DNA from: Fluviicola taffensis DSM 16823
GTDB lineage: Bacteria; Bacteroidota; Bacteroidia; Flavobacteriales_D; Crocinitomicaceae
Length of the DNA: 64,000 bases
Assembly: GCF_000194605.1 (NCBI RefSeq)
Contig: NC_015321.1
Coordinates: forward strand, 930,001 to 994,000
Direction: 5' to 3'
The notes below the pieces were generated by a model. That model was not told the origin of the DNA. It ran no database searches and saw only the letters and a list, made by a program, of their open reading frames with translations. Both the position numbers and the translations under genes were made by a program. Shown here in pieces: positions 34,930-44,554 of the stretch (position 1 is the first letter of the stretch; every line of letters begins with the position of its first letter).

Positions 34930-37389
34930 ATGTTCAAACTAAGAATTCTATTTCTACTCTGCCTGACTCAAAGCTTTGTCTTCTCACAACAGACAAAAGT
35001 TTCTGGTCGTGTTCTGGAGGCCACAAGTGGAGAAGGAATGCCTGGTGTTAGAGTACAGTTTCAAGGTTCCAAGATTGGAACGTTAACAGATAGTCTTGGG
35101 TTCTATGTGTTGCAAAGTTATTATGCCACGGATAGCGTCACCTACTTCATGCCCGAATTCAGACTGGTCACAAAAGCCGTAAAGAAAGATTTTGAACAAA
35201 CAATTGACATTCAATTAACAGAAGCAATTTCAGATATTACTGAAGTAACGATCAAGCCACCCGATGAATTTCCTTCGACTACTTTACACAAAAAGGTGGT
35301 TGCTCATAAAGACATTAATAATAAAGAAAAATTAAAATCATACGAGTATGAATTGTACAACAAAATTCAACTCGATCTTAACAATATTGGCGATAAATTC
35401 AAAGACCGAGACATTGTAAAAAGACTAGATGTAGTCATGAATTATTTGGATTCTGTGGATGCTGACAAAACGTATCTTCCCGTATTATTATCCGAAAACA
35501 TTTCTCAATTCAGCTTTAAGAACAATCCAAAAAAGAAACGTGAATTAGTATCTGCAACTCGAATTTCTGGAGTTGAAAACTTGCAACTCAATCAATTTTT
35601 GGGTGAGATGTATCTGGATTTCAATATCTACGATAATTACCTGAATATCTTTCAAAAATCCTTTATCAGTCCAGCTGCAAATTTCGCTCGAAGCTACTAC
35701 AAATTCTACCTAGAAGATAGTATGTTTATCGATAATGACTGGTGTTATAAATTGCGTTTTACCCCTAAACGAACTGGTGATATGACTTTTGAAGGCGAAA
35801 TGTGGATTAATGACACAACCTACGCCATCAAAACATTTAAAGCAAATATTTCTCCATGGGCAAATATAAATTATGTGCAGGATCTTTATTTGGAGCATCA
35901 TTTTAGCCAAGTAATCCCTGAAGTTTGGATGCTTACAGAAGAGAAAATGATTTTGGATATGAAGGTAACCAAAGGGACGAAATTGTATGGTTTTTATGGA
36001 CGGAAACATTCTACCAGAAAGAATTTTGTAATCAATAAGGAGCGACCAGAAGATTATTACAAAAGTGATTATACCGTTGAATTTGCAGACAGTGCTAAAA
36101 TTAGAGACCCTAAATATTGGGAAGCTCACCGACATGTACCCTTAAACAATCAGGAAAATGGAATTGATCAAATGGTTGACTCCTTGAATAAGGATCCGTT
36201 TTTTAAATTTTTAAAGAACGCTACATACATGTTAGCAACCGGATATTATCAGTTGGGAAAAATAGAATTGGGTTCCATTTACACCTTATTCTCTTATAAT
36301 CCAGTAGAAAAATTCCGCATGGGAATTTCTTTGAGAACTTCAAATGCATTTTCAAAACGCATTGAATTTGGAGGTCGATTATTCTATGGATTTGGAGATG
36401 AACGCTTTAAATACGGGCTCACCACGCGAATCAACATAACGCCAAAAAAACGAGGACTCTTAATCATTTATGGAAATCGAGACATTGAGCAAATTGGCAT
36501 TTCTCCAACTGCAGCAGCTGTAGGGTCAACATTTGGCTCTTTATTGCGCACGGGGCCTTTGGACAAATTAACCTTTGTCGATAAAGCAGGAATTAACCTA
36601 GAAAAAGATTTCGGAAAAGATTTCGTGCTTTTTACGGGAGTTGAGTGGAAAGAATATACCGCACTCGGACTTGCAACATACCAAAGACGAAATGATCTTG
36701 GAGGAATTGATACGATTCGTAAAATTCAAAGTTCAGAAATCACCTTGCGACTTCGGTGGTGTAAAGACGAAGAGTTTATCTACGGAAACTTTGACAGAAC
36801 AACCTTACCTTCCAAATTTCCAATTTTATCCATTCAAGGAATTTTCGGAATAAAAGGAATTTTTGGCAGTGATTACACTTATCAAAAAGTGGAATTCGCC
36901 ATGGAGCACAGCAGAAACATTGGAGTTCTTGGGAGAATAAAATACGGAGTGAATTGCGGTGCAATCTTCGGAACAGTTGCTTATCCGTTTTTAAAGGTTC
37001 ATGAAGGAAGTCAATCCTATTGGTTATCGACTACTTCCTTCAATCGAATGTCTTTCTTTGAATTTATTTCAGACAGATATGTTGGTGGATTTATAGAACA
37101 ACATTGGCAAGGATTATTTTTCGACCGCATCCCACTTATTAAAAAATTAAAATTACGCTTGGTTACTGGCGCGCGAATTACATACGGAGCAATTAGCACA
37201 AGGCACAATGAGGCAATGCTTGTACCCTCTTTCACGAAGAAATTTGGGGACACCCCTTATGTTGAAGCATCTATCGGAATAGAAAACATTTTAAAATTGG
37301 GAAGAGTTGATTTAGTTTGGAGAGTCACCCATCTCGATAAAGGCATTCCACCACTTGGAATTCGAGCAAGGTGGTCATTTATATTCTAA
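34930..37389 (+). CDS. DUF5686 outer membrane protein with carboxypeptidase-regulatory-like domain
   Basis: This 819-aa protein has a signal peptide (1-19), a CarboxypepD_reg-like domain (about 22-100: TKVSGRVLEATSGEGMPGVR), and a long DUF5686 region with extensive amphipathic strands (YYQLGKIELGSIYTLFSYNP, FRMGISLRTSNAFSKRIEFG) ending in an aromatic tail (LGIRARWSFIF) consistent with an outer membrane beta-barrel. The function of the family is unknown. It lies between tatC and lptB on the same strand; the 18-nt gap to lptB suggests co-transcription with LPS export. Confidence 0.88.
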   Translation: MFKLRILFLLCLTQSFVFSQQTKVSGRVLEATSGEGMPGVRVQFQGSKIGTLTDSLGFYVLQSYYATDSVTYFMPEFRLVTKAVKKDFEQTIDIQLTEAISDITEVTIKPPDEFPSTTLHKKVVAHKDINNKEKLKSYEYELYNKIQLDLNNIGDKFKDRDIVKRLDVVMNYLDSVDADKTYLPVLLSENISQFSFKNNPKKKRELVSATRISGVENLQLNQFLGEMYLDFNIYDNYLNIFQKSFISPAANFARSYYKFYLEDSMFIDNDWCYKLRFTPKRTGDMTFEGEMWINDTTYAIKTFKANISPWANINYVQDLYLEHHFSQVIPEVWMLTEEKMILDMKVTKGTKLYGFYGRKHSTRKNFVINKERPEDYYKSDYTVEFADSAKIRDPKYWEAHRHVPLNNQENGIDQMVDSLNKDPFFKFLKNATYMLATGYYQLGKIELGSIYTLFSYNPVEKFRMGISLRTSNAFSKRIEFGGRLFYGFGDERFKYGLTTRINITPKKRGLLIIYGNRDIEQIGISPTAAAVGSTFGSLLRTGPLDKLTFVDKAGINLEKDFGKDFVLFTGVEWKEYTALGLATYQRRNDLGGIDTIRKIQSSEITLRLRWCKDEEFIYGNFDRTTLPSKFPILSIQGIFGIKGIFGSDYTYQKVEFAMEHSRNIGVLGRIKYGVNCGAIFGTVAYPFLKVHEGSQSYWLSTTSFNRMSFFEFISDRYVGGFIEQHWQGLFFDRIPLIKKLKLRLVTGARITYGAISTRHNEAMLVPSFTKKFGDTPYVEASIGIENILKLGRVDLVWRVTHLDKGIPPLGIRARWSFIF

Positions 37390-37407
37390 TTATTGTAATT
37401 TCGTAAG

Positions 37408-38142
37408 GTGAAACTACATACACATGATATCAAGAAGACCTATAAAGGTCGCAATGTCGTAAAAGGCGTAAGCATTGAAGTAAGTCAAGGCGAAATCGTT
37501 GGTTTATTGGGACCTAATGGCGCTGGAAAAACGACTTCATTCTACATGATGGTTGGTTTGGTAAAACCAGATGAAGGAAAAGTATTTTTAGACGATCTTG
37601 AAATCACACATTATCCCATGTACAAACGTTCTCAACTCGGAATTGGATATCTTCCACAAGAAGTTTCCGTGTTTCGAAAACTAACGGTTGAAGACAATAT
37701 TCTAAGCATTTTGGAATTGACGAATCTTTCGAAAGTAGAACGGGTTGAAAAGATGGAACAACTCCTTGAAGAGTTTAGTTTAACGAAAGTTCGAAAAAAC
37801 TTAGGAAACAGACTTTCTGGTGGAGAAAAAAGAAGAACCGAAATTGCCCGAGCTTTGGCAACTAATCCAAAATTTGTATTGTTAGACGAACCTTTTGCTG
37901 GAGTTGACCCAATTGCCGTAGAAGACATTCAAAGTATTGTGTCTGATTTAAGAAAACGAAATATTGGAATCTTAATCACTGACCACAACGTACAAGAAAC
38001 ACTTTCAATTACTGATAGAGCTTATTTGTTGTTCGAAGGAAGTATTTTAAAATCAGGAACGGCCGAAGAATTGGCATCTGATGAACAGGTGAGAAAGGTG
38101 TATCTCGGTCAAAACTTTGTACTACGCACTAAAAACCTCTAA
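37408..38142 (+). CDS. lptB: LPS export ABC transporter ATP-binding protein LptB
   Basis: A 244-aa ABC ATPase with a GTG start at 37408 ([20 protein letters not shown]). Walker A is [17 protein letters not shown], the Q-loop region [18 protein letters not shown] is typical of LptB, the signature is [15 protein letters not shown], Walker B is [13 protein letters not shown], and the His switch is [10 protein letters not shown]. It powers extraction of lipopolysaccharide from the inner membrane with LptFG. It lies 18 nt after the DUF5686 gene. The match to LptB rather than a generic ABC protein is strong. Confidence 0.94.
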   Translation: MKLHTHDIKKTYKGRNVVKGVSIEVSQGEIVGLLGPNGAGKTTSFYMMVGLVKPDEGKVFLDDLEITHYPMYKRSQLGIGYLPQEVSVFRKLTVEDNILSILELTNLSKVERVEKMEQLLEEFSLTKVRKNLGNRLSGGEKRRTEIARALATNPKFVLLDEPFAGVDPIAVEDIQSIVSDLRKRNIGILITDHNVQETLSITDRAYLLFEGSILKSGTAEELASDEQVRKVYLGQNFVLRTKNL

Positions 38143-38147
38143 ACATA

Positions 38148-38175
38148 AAAAAAGCCTCTGTGGGAAGAGACTTTT
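38148..38175. terminator. Terminator-like hairpin between lptB and small lipoprotein 1
   Basis: AAAAGCCTCT and AGAGACTTTT pair with one C-A mismatch around a short loop; an A run lies on the left and T-rich DNA on the right. It could serve both converging genes. Confidence 0.55.
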
Positions 38176-38186
38176 GGTTTGTTTTG

Positions 38187-38324
38187 TTATTTCGATGCTA
38201 AATCAGCGTTTTCTGTATTGTCAACACTTCCATATGCATCACAATGTCCTTGAGATGATCCGCAAGCTGCTAAAACTACTGCCAATAGTGCAACCATTGC
38301 TGCGTAGGTGAAAAATTTCTTCAT
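38187..38324 (-). CDS. Small lipoprotein 1 (45 aa)
   Basis: A short gene found by reading the gap. The ATG at 38324 opens a 45-aa protein beginning MKKFFTYAAMVALLAVVLAA, with lipobox Cys21 and then GSSQGHCDAYGS and an acidic tail. It is the same length as, and aligned with, the next small gene (Cys21, a G.HC.AY.S core), so the two are paralogs and selection for the protein is likely. It is probably anchored to a membrane facing the periplasm or surface. A TAGATTTG box lies at 38368-38375. The function is unknown. Confidence 0.7.
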   Translation of the reverse strand: MKKFFTYAAMVALLAVVLAACGSSQGHCDAYGSVDNTENADLASK

Positions 38325-38367
38325 AGTTGTTGTTTGTTTTTATAGTTCGTTTGTTGTTGTATGACTA

Positions 38368-38375
38368 CAAATCTA
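38368..38375 (-). promoter_or_regulatory. -7 promoter box (TAGATTTG) for small lipoprotein 1
   Basis: It is an exact TAnnTTTG match, about 43 nt upstream of the ATG at 38324. Confidence 0.45.
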
Positions 38376-38532
38376 TCACTTTTAACCGAAGTTCACATAT
38401 AATATTATCCACATCCGCTCGTTCACAATGTTCATTAATTGTGAAATAATTGAAAATAGATGTTTTATTTTAACGAGAACTTTGGAAAATGTAGCTTTTA
38501 AAACGAAACCTCAACAACCAGTTTGTTAACAA

Positions 38533-38670
38533 TTAGCGATTAACCGTCTCTGTCGTTTGATTTTGGTCATTCATTGAACTATAAGCCTCACAATGCGCAC
38601 CTGATTTGCAAGAAGCGCTTGCCAAAACAACAAATAATGCAACTGCTAGAATTCCAAGTAATTTTTTCAT
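38533..38670 (-). CDS. Small lipoprotein 2 (45 aa)
   Basis: The ATG at 38670 opens a 45-aa protein: MKKLLGILAVALFVVLASAS, lipobox Cys21, then KSGAHCEAYSSMNDQNQ and a polar tail. It is the paralog of small lipoprotein 1 and has its own promoter box (TAAGTTTG at 38712-38719), so the two are separate transcription units rather than an operon. The conserved HC(D/E)AY core contains a second Cys that could bind a metal or form a disulfide. The function is unknown. Confidence 0.7.
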   Translation of the reverse strand: MKKLLGILAVALFVVLASASCKSGAHCEAYSSMNDQNQTTETVNR

Positions 38671-38711
38671 GATTATAATTTTAAAGGTGAATACTAATTG
38701 TAACTTCTATA

Positions 38712-38719
38712 CAAACTTA
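38712..38719 (-). promoter_or_regulatory. -7 promoter box (TAAGTTTG) for small lipoprotein 2
   Basis: It is an exact TAnnTTTG match, about 41 nt upstream of the ATG at 38670, nearly the same distance as for its paralog. Confidence 0.45.
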
Positions 38720-38772
38720 CTACTTTCATCGTTATATAAAAGAATATTCTTGACATTTGTCACAGGAAATAA

Positions 38773-40488
38773 TTGAATTTGAAGCATTTCACAAGGTTTA
38801 TTGAGGGAAAATGGTGGATTGGAATTTTATTCCTTCTCTTATTTTTGGTGTCTCCTTCAATTTATTCTCAAAAAACAATTTATTTTTCAGATCCAGCGTT
38901 CAAAAAAATTAGCAAAAAAAAAGAGTTCCTATTTTCAGATTCAATTTCACTCAACAATCAGTTAAAAGAAATCCAATTTTTAGCTTATAAAAAAGGATAT
39001 TTAACATTTGGAATCGATTCGATAACCTCTACCGACAGCCTTCATAAAGAAGCTCATTTCACCCTCGGGTTACCTTATAAAAAATTAATTCTGGAAATAA
39101 GCGACAAAAGTAAACGTGCATTACGTGAAATCGGAATCAGTCCGCGAACCATTGAAACGTTGGATCCAAATCCAGCAGAAATAACCCGAAATTTAGAACG
39201 TATTCTCCATCAATTTGAAATTGCTGGTTACCCATTTGCAAAACTATCTTTTGAAGATTTAAGAGTGGAGAAAGAAACGCTTTATGCCGATTTGCTCATC
39301 ACCACAAACTCACGAGTGAAATGGAATGAATTGGTTGTAAAGGGAACTAAAGTCAAATTATCCGCTAAATACCTGGAAAATTTCCTACACATTGAAAGTG
39401 GAGACTGGTACAATCAAGAACAAGTCGATTTAATTACGACTAGACTTACCCAATTGACTTTCGTAAAACAAACCAAACCCGCTGAGATTTTATTTACCCC
39501 CGAAGGAGCAAATTTGTATCTCTACATTGAAACAAAACCAGTTTCCTTGTTTAATGGAACAATTGGTTTACAGCAAGATCCAATAAAACTGAAATATCAA
39601 ATAACTGGTGACATTCGCTTGAAGTTACAAAACGCATTCAAACACGGAGAATTATTCGATCTTAATTGGCGCTCCATTCAACCTGGAACACAACAATTGA
39701 AGATTCAGGCAGCATATCCATTCTTATTCAACACTCCCTTTGGTTTAGACGGACAGTTTTCATTGTTCAAGCGAGACTCCACATTTTTGGAACTCAAAAC
39801 AACCGCTGGTGTTACTTATTTTGTTTCTGGTGGAAAAACACTAACCGCATTCTATAAAAATCAACAATCCAATTTATTGGGAGCAGCAACCACTGGTTTA
39901 TATGGTACTACAAAAAGTAATTCTTACGGACTTTCTTTTCGCAATCAAACGGTTGACTATTTGCCAAATCCACGAAAAGGATTTGTTCTCTATTTTGAAG
40001 CAAATATTGGAAAAAGAACACTTCAGAAAGACACCATTCGCAGCAGTTATCTACTTTATGGCGGCAAACTTCAATTTGAATATTACCAATCCTTGGGTAA
40101 ACGATTTGTGATAAAAGCGGGAATCATTAGTGAAACGTTTTACACCAATAATATCCAACAAAACGAACTCTTACGCTTTGGAGGAAACCTCTCGCAAAGA
40201 GGCTTTTTGGAAGACGAATTACTCAGCACTTATCGAGCTACTTTTACCATTGAACCACGTTTCATTTTAGATCAGAATTCCTACTTATTTGCTTTCTATG
40301 ATCAAAGTTGGTACGAAAGCAATGTTCAAAATTACGTGAATGATTCTCCCAAAGGGTTTGGAGCTGGTTTATGCTTTGGAACCAATATTGGAATATTTTC
40401 TCTCACCTATGCACTTGGTCATCAATTCTCCAATCCCATTTTATTCCGAGATTCGAAAGTTCATTTTGGATATGTGGCGTATTTCTAA
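38773..40488 (+). CDS. Omp85/BamA-TamA-like outer membrane protein
   Basis: 571 aa, with an apparent TTG start at 38773 because no ATG fits. There is a signal peptide-like segment at about residues 14-32. A periplasmic region with POTRA-like units follows (ITRNLERILHQFEIAGYPFA, VKWNELVVKGTKVKLSAKYL, FLHIESGDWYNQEQVDLITT). A 16-strand-type barrel from about residue 200 has the typical RGFLEDELLSTYRATFTIEP and ends FGYVAYF. The family inserts or exports proteins at the outer membrane. The POTRA count looks low, so it is more TamA-like or FhaC-like than BamA. It is probably monocistronic. Confidence 0.8.
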   Translation: MNLKHFTRFIEGKWWIGILFLLLFLVSPSIYSQKTIYFSDPAFKKISKKKEFLFSDSISLNNQLKEIQFLAYKKGYLTFGIDSITSTDSLHKEAHFTLGLPYKKLILEISDKSKRALREIGISPRTIETLDPNPAEITRNLERILHQFEIAGYPFAKLSFEDLRVEKETLYADLLITTNSRVKWNELVVKGTKVKLSAKYLENFLHIESGDWYNQEQVDLITTRLTQLTFVKQTKPAEILFTPEGANLYLYIETKPVSLFNGTIGLQQDPIKLKYQITGDIRLKLQNAFKHGELFDLNWRSIQPGTQQLKIQAAYPFLFNTPFGLDGQFSLFKRDSTFLELKTTAGVTYFVSGGKTLTAFYKNQQSNLLGAATTGLYGTTKSNSYGLSFRNQTVDYLPNPRKGFVLYFEANIGKRTLQKDTIRSSYLLYGGKLQFEYYQSLGKRFVIKAGIISETFYTNNIQQNELLRFGGNLSQRGFLEDELLSTYRATFTIEPRFILDQNSYLFAFYDQSWYESNVQNYVNDSPKGFGAGLCFGTNIGIFSLTYALGHQFSNPILFRDSKVHFGYVAYF

Positions 40489-40528
40489 AATTTCATTTTA
40501 GGTGTTCAACGAATTTAAAATCAATTTT

Positions 40529-40568
40529 GAACATTTGAACATTTGAACATTTGAACATTTGAACATTC
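40529..40568. repeat. Tandem 8-bp repeat (GAACATTT) x5
   Basis: Four exact GAACATTT units and a fifth ending in C, in the gap between two plus-strand genes. The unit is related to the GAACTATT array at 63417 and to scattered GTTCAAA words. Confidence 0.9.
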
Positions 40569-40642
40569 TTTAAAATCAATCAAACCAGCACTTTAATCAA
40601 ACAGTTGGAAATGAACCTGTTTTTTGTTTATATTCAACTTCA

Positions 40643-41980
40643 ATGAACTACATCTATCAATTGAAAACGGCTTTGAGGCTCGCTTTCGTTTCGGTATTTT
40701 TGAATTCCATTGCTCTATTCACTTTTGGACAGGAGACAACTATTATTGGAAAAATTACCAATGAGCAAAACGTACTTGTTTCTGAAGCTAGTATTCAACT
40801 TGGTCAACAAAATGCTCGATCTAATTCTAAAGGTGTTTTTACGATCAGAATAAACTCCAACTCACTTCCTGCTCAACTAACGATTAAACATTCTTTATAC
40901 AAAAATCATCAAGAAGTTGTTCGGGCTCCAATTCATACTTCCGACACCTTGTTTCTAACTATTGTTTTGAAAAATAAAGTAACAGAACTGGAAGAAGTAA
41001 CAGTAAACAGTTCACAAATTGTTTGGGCATATCAAAAGAAGAATACGCACATCATTGATTATTTGCTCATAGGAGAAGAGATGCTATTCGCCTGTAAAGA
41101 AAATCAGAACTACTATCTGAGACGACTAGATTCAGAAGGCTCAAAAGTAGTAGATGTTCCAATCAAAAATAACCCACTGAATTTATTTGAAGACTGTATG
41201 GGTAGTTTTTATTTAGTTTATGCCGATAGCATTTTCGAATTAAAATTCATTGGTAATTCGATAGGAATGTTTCCTGGAGTTACCGTGGAGGAAGCTATGC
41301 GAATTTTGAGTCCCTGTGAAATTTTCAGCAAGAATCTTTTTATTGTAAAAACAATGGAATCACATAATCAAAGGTTGGTTTACACCCGAATTAATCGAAT
41401 CACTAAAAACCCCACAAGATTATATCAAACAACAGATTTTAAACAAGTCAGAAGCCTCAATGAGTATGCCAAAGAAAATGATATTGTAGCTCAAAATTCA
41501 GAAGGGACTCCAAATAAAATGACCATACAAGACGTTGAAGAATTAAAAGTATATCGTAGAAAATGGAACAACCAACAACTCTATGCTCAAATACTTTCAA
41601 AACCTTTGTATGCACCAATATTTGAAATCAAAGACTCCATTTTTATTTTCGATCATTTCAAGGACAGCGCATTTGTTTTTTCTATTTCAGGTAAACTAAT
41701 TCGTACGTTTCAAATTAGCTATCATTATTTTGAAAACTGGAAAAACACTCTTTATCTCAATGAAGAAAAAACAAAACTGTATGCGAAATACGAAAATGAT
41801 GGACTGGTAACTCTCAGACAGATTGATCCATCTACAGGAAAAGTAGTTCAATTGACAAATCTGGAGAAGCACATTTATCCACTTCGGATTCAAATTCGAG
41901 ATAATCATGCTTATTATATCTACAAACATTACTTAGACAATAGTATCCATTATCTTTACAAGCAAGTTCTGAAAGAATAG
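40643..41980 (+). CDS. Secreted protein with carboxypeptidase-regulatory-like domain, function unknown
   Basis: This 445-aa protein has a signal sequence up to about residue 30 (LFTFGQ) and a CarboxypepD_reg-like domain (about 30-115: TTIIGKITNEQNVLVSEASI, LEEVTVNSSQ). The remaining 320 residues alternate strands and turns (NYYLRRLDSEGSKVVDVPIK, SIFIFDHFKDSAFVFSISGK), suggestive of a beta-propeller-like fold. No TonB plug or barrel follows, unlike receptors with the same N-domain. It is probably periplasmic or surface exposed. It precedes the Pif1-like helicase by 60 nt but the two need not be linked. Confidence 0.7.
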   Translation: MNYIYQLKTALRLAFVSVFLNSIALFTFGQETTIIGKITNEQNVLVSEASIQLGQQNARSNSKGVFTIRINSNSLPAQLTIKHSLYKNHQEVVRAPIHTSDTLFLTIVLKNKVTELEEVTVNSSQIVWAYQKKNTHIIDYLLIGEEMLFACKENQNYYLRRLDSEGSKVVDVPIKNNPLNLFEDCMGSFYLVYADSIFELKFIGNSIGMFPGVTVEEAMRILSPCEIFSKNLFIVKTMESHNQRLVYTRINRITKNPTRLYQTTDFKQVRSLNEYAKENDIVAQNSEGTPNKMTIQDVEELKVYRRKWNNQQLYAQILSKPLYAPIFEIKDSIFIFDHFKDSAFVFSISGKLIRTFQISYHYFENWKNTLYLNEEKTKLYAKYENDGLVTLRQIDPSTGKVVQLTNLEKHIYPLRIQIRDNHAYYIYKHYLDNSIHYLYKQVLKE

Positions 41981-42040
41981 GTTGTTTTTTTCCAAAATCA
42001 CTTGTGGAAAGCCATCTTTTTGCTTAACTTCAAGTAAGTC

Positions 42041-44341
42041 ATGAAAAATAGTACAACAATAAGCAATCCAGCTGAGTTCACAGAGCGCTTCATCAATCAA
42101 ACAAATAGTCCGGTTTTCTTAACGGGTAAAGCAGGAACGGGTAAAACCACTTTGCTACGTAAGATTGTTGAAACCACACATAAAAACACGGTAATCGTTG
42201 CCCCAACAGGAATTGCAGCACTAAATGCGGGAGGAGTTACCATTCACTCCTTTTTTCAACTTCCATTTAGTTCTTTTATCCCTGATTTCATTTCTGAAGG
42301 ATTAGTTCAAGGAAACACCAAATTTGAGTCGAAAGAAACGTTGAAACGTCATTTTCACTTCAATAAAACACGTCAAAATTTAATTCGAAATGTAGAATTG
42401 TTGATTATTGACGAAGTTTCTATGCTACGGGCAGATTTATTGGATGCCATTGATTGGACATTGCGAAATGTACGCAAAAACAATAGTCCTTTTGGTGGAT
42501 TACAAGTGCTTTTCATAGGCGATTTGTTACAACTTCCGCCAGTGATCAAACCAGAAGAATGGTCTGTTTTACAAAAATATTACCATGGAATTTTCTTTTT
42601 CAATGCACAGGTATTGCAAGAACAAGCTCCCGTTTACATTGAATTAGATAAAATTTTCCGACAAGACGATCAACTTTTCATTGATTTATTAAATAACTTA
42701 CGGAACAATCAAGTAACCCACGCCGATCAAGAATTGCTTCAAAATTATGTAAATCCAGCTTTTGATTCAACCAAAGAAGATGGATACATTACTTTGACAA
42801 CACACAATTCCAAAGCAGACCAGATGAATGCTACTGCATTGAATTCGTTGAAGGAAAAATCAATTACTTATTCAGCAGAAATAAAGGGTGATTTCCCACC
42901 TCATTTATTCCCTTTGGAAAAGGAAACCGAACTGAAAGTTGGTGCTCAAATTATGTTTATCAAAAATGACATTTCTTTTGAGAAAAACTTCTACAACGGA
43001 AAAATGGGAGTTATTCAATCACTTTCGAGTAGTGAAATTGAGGTTTTTTTCAAAGAGGAAAAGCGCAGTATCACAGTTGATAAGTACGAATGGACCAATA
43101 TTAAATACAGTTTAAACGAGCAAAAAGGAGAAATTGAAGAAGAAACCCTTGGAACCTTTGTTCACTACCCCATCAAACTTGCTTGGGCAATAACCATTCA
43201 CAAAAGTCAAGGCTTAACCTTTGAAAAAGCGGTATTGGATATATCGAATGTGTTTGCTCCAGGACAAGCTTACGTGGCGTTATCACGCTTGCGAAGTCTT
43301 AATGGATTGGTTCTTTTGAAGCCACTTTCAATGAATGGATTGGTAAACGATAAACAAGTTGTTTCCTACGCTTCGAATAAAGCCCCAGAAGAGCGCATGC
43401 AGTTGTATCTGGATCAAGAAACTGCACGTTTTGTTTACACCAGTTTACAGCAAGCTTTCGATTGGTATGATTACACCACCAAATGGGCAACGTTTGAAAT
43501 TGGATTTAAGAATCAAGGCCCAAAAACGGAAAAAGGGAAAGACCATTCTTGGGTAGCCACACAGATGCAAACAGTTCAATCTACGTTTGATGCTGCTCGA
43601 AAATTTCAAAATCAGATAACCAATCTTTTTTCAAAAGAAAAACCAGAATGGGAATTCATTCACGATCGCGTTCAAGCTGCTTATCAGTACTTTTTCAAAC
43701 CATTGGACGCACAAGTCTACTCCATCATGAAAAGGCGTTACGAATTGGCTAAAATCAAAAAAACGAAGTCTTATTCGGAAGAACTCGAAGAAGTGGAACA
43801 AGAAGTAATCGCTGTTGTTCATCGCTTGATGAAAGTTCGTTTATTGATGGAAGCAATTTTAAATGGAAAACCGTTCACCAAAGAGACTGTTAAATCAGCT
43901 GAAATAACCAACTATGTGATCGCAAAAGGCCACAGTATTCAGCAAGAGTTACGTGCAAATCGCTCGATGATGGATGAAATGCTGGAAGAAGATTTTGTAG
44001 ATGTGATTGAACTGGTGAAACCCAAGAAAATCAAGGAGGAAAAAGTAGTTAAGAAAAATACGTACGAAATCACCTTTGAATTATTCGAAGAAGGAAAAAC
44101 GATGGAAGAAATTGCCAATGAACGTCAACTAGGTTTATCCACTATCGAAGGCCATTTTGCAAAACTCATTCAGGAGGAAAAAATAGACATCTCAGCCGTT
44201 TTAGATCCAAAGCGAATCAGTGAAATTGAAACCTATTTAGAAGAAGCCGAAGGAAAAAGCTTGGGGGCAATTAAAGATGAATTGGGAGACAAGGTGACTT
44301 ATGGGGAATTGAAACTAGTTCAGGCTTCGAAAATGTTGTAA
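42041..44341 (+). CDS. Pif1/RecD2-like superfamily 1 DNA helicase with C-terminal helix-turn-helix
   Basis: 766 aa. Walker A is LTGKAGTGKTTLLRK (residues 27-41), then APTGIAALNAGGVTIHSFF, Walker B LLIIDEVSMLRADLLDAI, LDKIFRQDD, and AWAITIHKSQGLTFEKAVLD with YVALSRLRSL, the pattern of Pif1-type 5'-3' helicases. A coiled Lys/Glu-rich linker leads to a C-terminal helix-turn-helix (EIANERQLGLSTIEGHFAKL), similar to that after RecQ domains. It probably acts in DNA repair or replication through structured DNA. Confidence 0.88.
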   Translation: MKNSTTISNPAEFTERFINQTNSPVFLTGKAGTGKTTLLRKIVETTHKNTVIVAPTGIAALNAGGVTIHSFFQLPFSSFIPDFISEGLVQGNTKFESKETLKRHFHFNKTRQNLIRNVELLIIDEVSMLRADLLDAIDWTLRNVRKNNSPFGGLQVLFIGDLLQLPPVIKPEEWSVLQKYYHGIFFFNAQVLQEQAPVYIELDKIFRQDDQLFIDLLNNLRNNQVTHADQELLQNYVNPAFDSTKEDGYITLTTHNSKADQMNATALNSLKEKSITYSAEIKGDFPPHLFPLEKETELKVGAQIMFIKNDISFEKNFYNGKMGVIQSLSSSEIEVFFKEEKRSITVDKYEWTNIKYSLNEQKGEIEEETLGTFVHYPIKLAWAITIHKSQGLTFEKAVLDISNVFAPGQAYVALSRLRSLNGLVLLKPLSMNGLVNDKQVVSYASNKAPEERMQLYLDQETARFVYTSLQQAFDWYDYTTKWATFEIGFKNQGPKTEKGKDHSWVATQMQTVQSTFDAARKFQNQITNLFSKEKPEWEFIHDRVQAAYQYFFKPLDAQVYSIMKRRYELAKIKKTKSYSEELEEVEQEVIAVVHRLMKVRLLMEAILNGKPFTKETVKSAEITNYVIAKGHSIQQELRANRSMMDEMLEEDFVDVIELVKPKKIKEEKVVKKNTYEITFELFEEGKTMEEIANERQLGLSTIEGHFAKLIQEEKIDISAVLDPKRISEIETYLEEAEGKSLGAIKDELGDKVTYGELKLVQASKML

Positions 44342-44384
44342 AAATGCTTTGAAAAACCCATGAAGACTGTCGGTTCGTAATATT

Positions 44385-44416
44385 GCGAATTGGCGAATTG
44401 GCAAATTGGAAATTCG
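44385..44416. repeat. Degenerate 8-bp tandem repeat (GCGAATTG)
   Basis: GCGAATTG, GCGAATTG, GCAAATTG, GAAATTCG in direct succession: two perfect and two diverged 8-bp units between converging genes. Confidence 0.7.
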
Positions 44417-44437
44417 ATATTTATTGACTCCAACAAA

Positions 44438-44466
44438 AAATCACATCCGCATAACGAATGTGATTT
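44438..44466. terminator. Hairpin between converging genes
   Basis: AAATCACAT (44438-44446) pairs perfectly with ATGTGATTT (44458-44466). A-rich on the left, so it could terminate the minus-strand gene that ends at 44555 as well as the helicase gene. Confidence 0.5.
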
Positions 44467-44554
44467 CACCAAACTACCCTTATTAACTCGAGTATTTCCG
44501 ACTCTTGTTCTTATAATGATTCCTACTCAAAAAGTAACAAGCTCTTTGGTTTCT

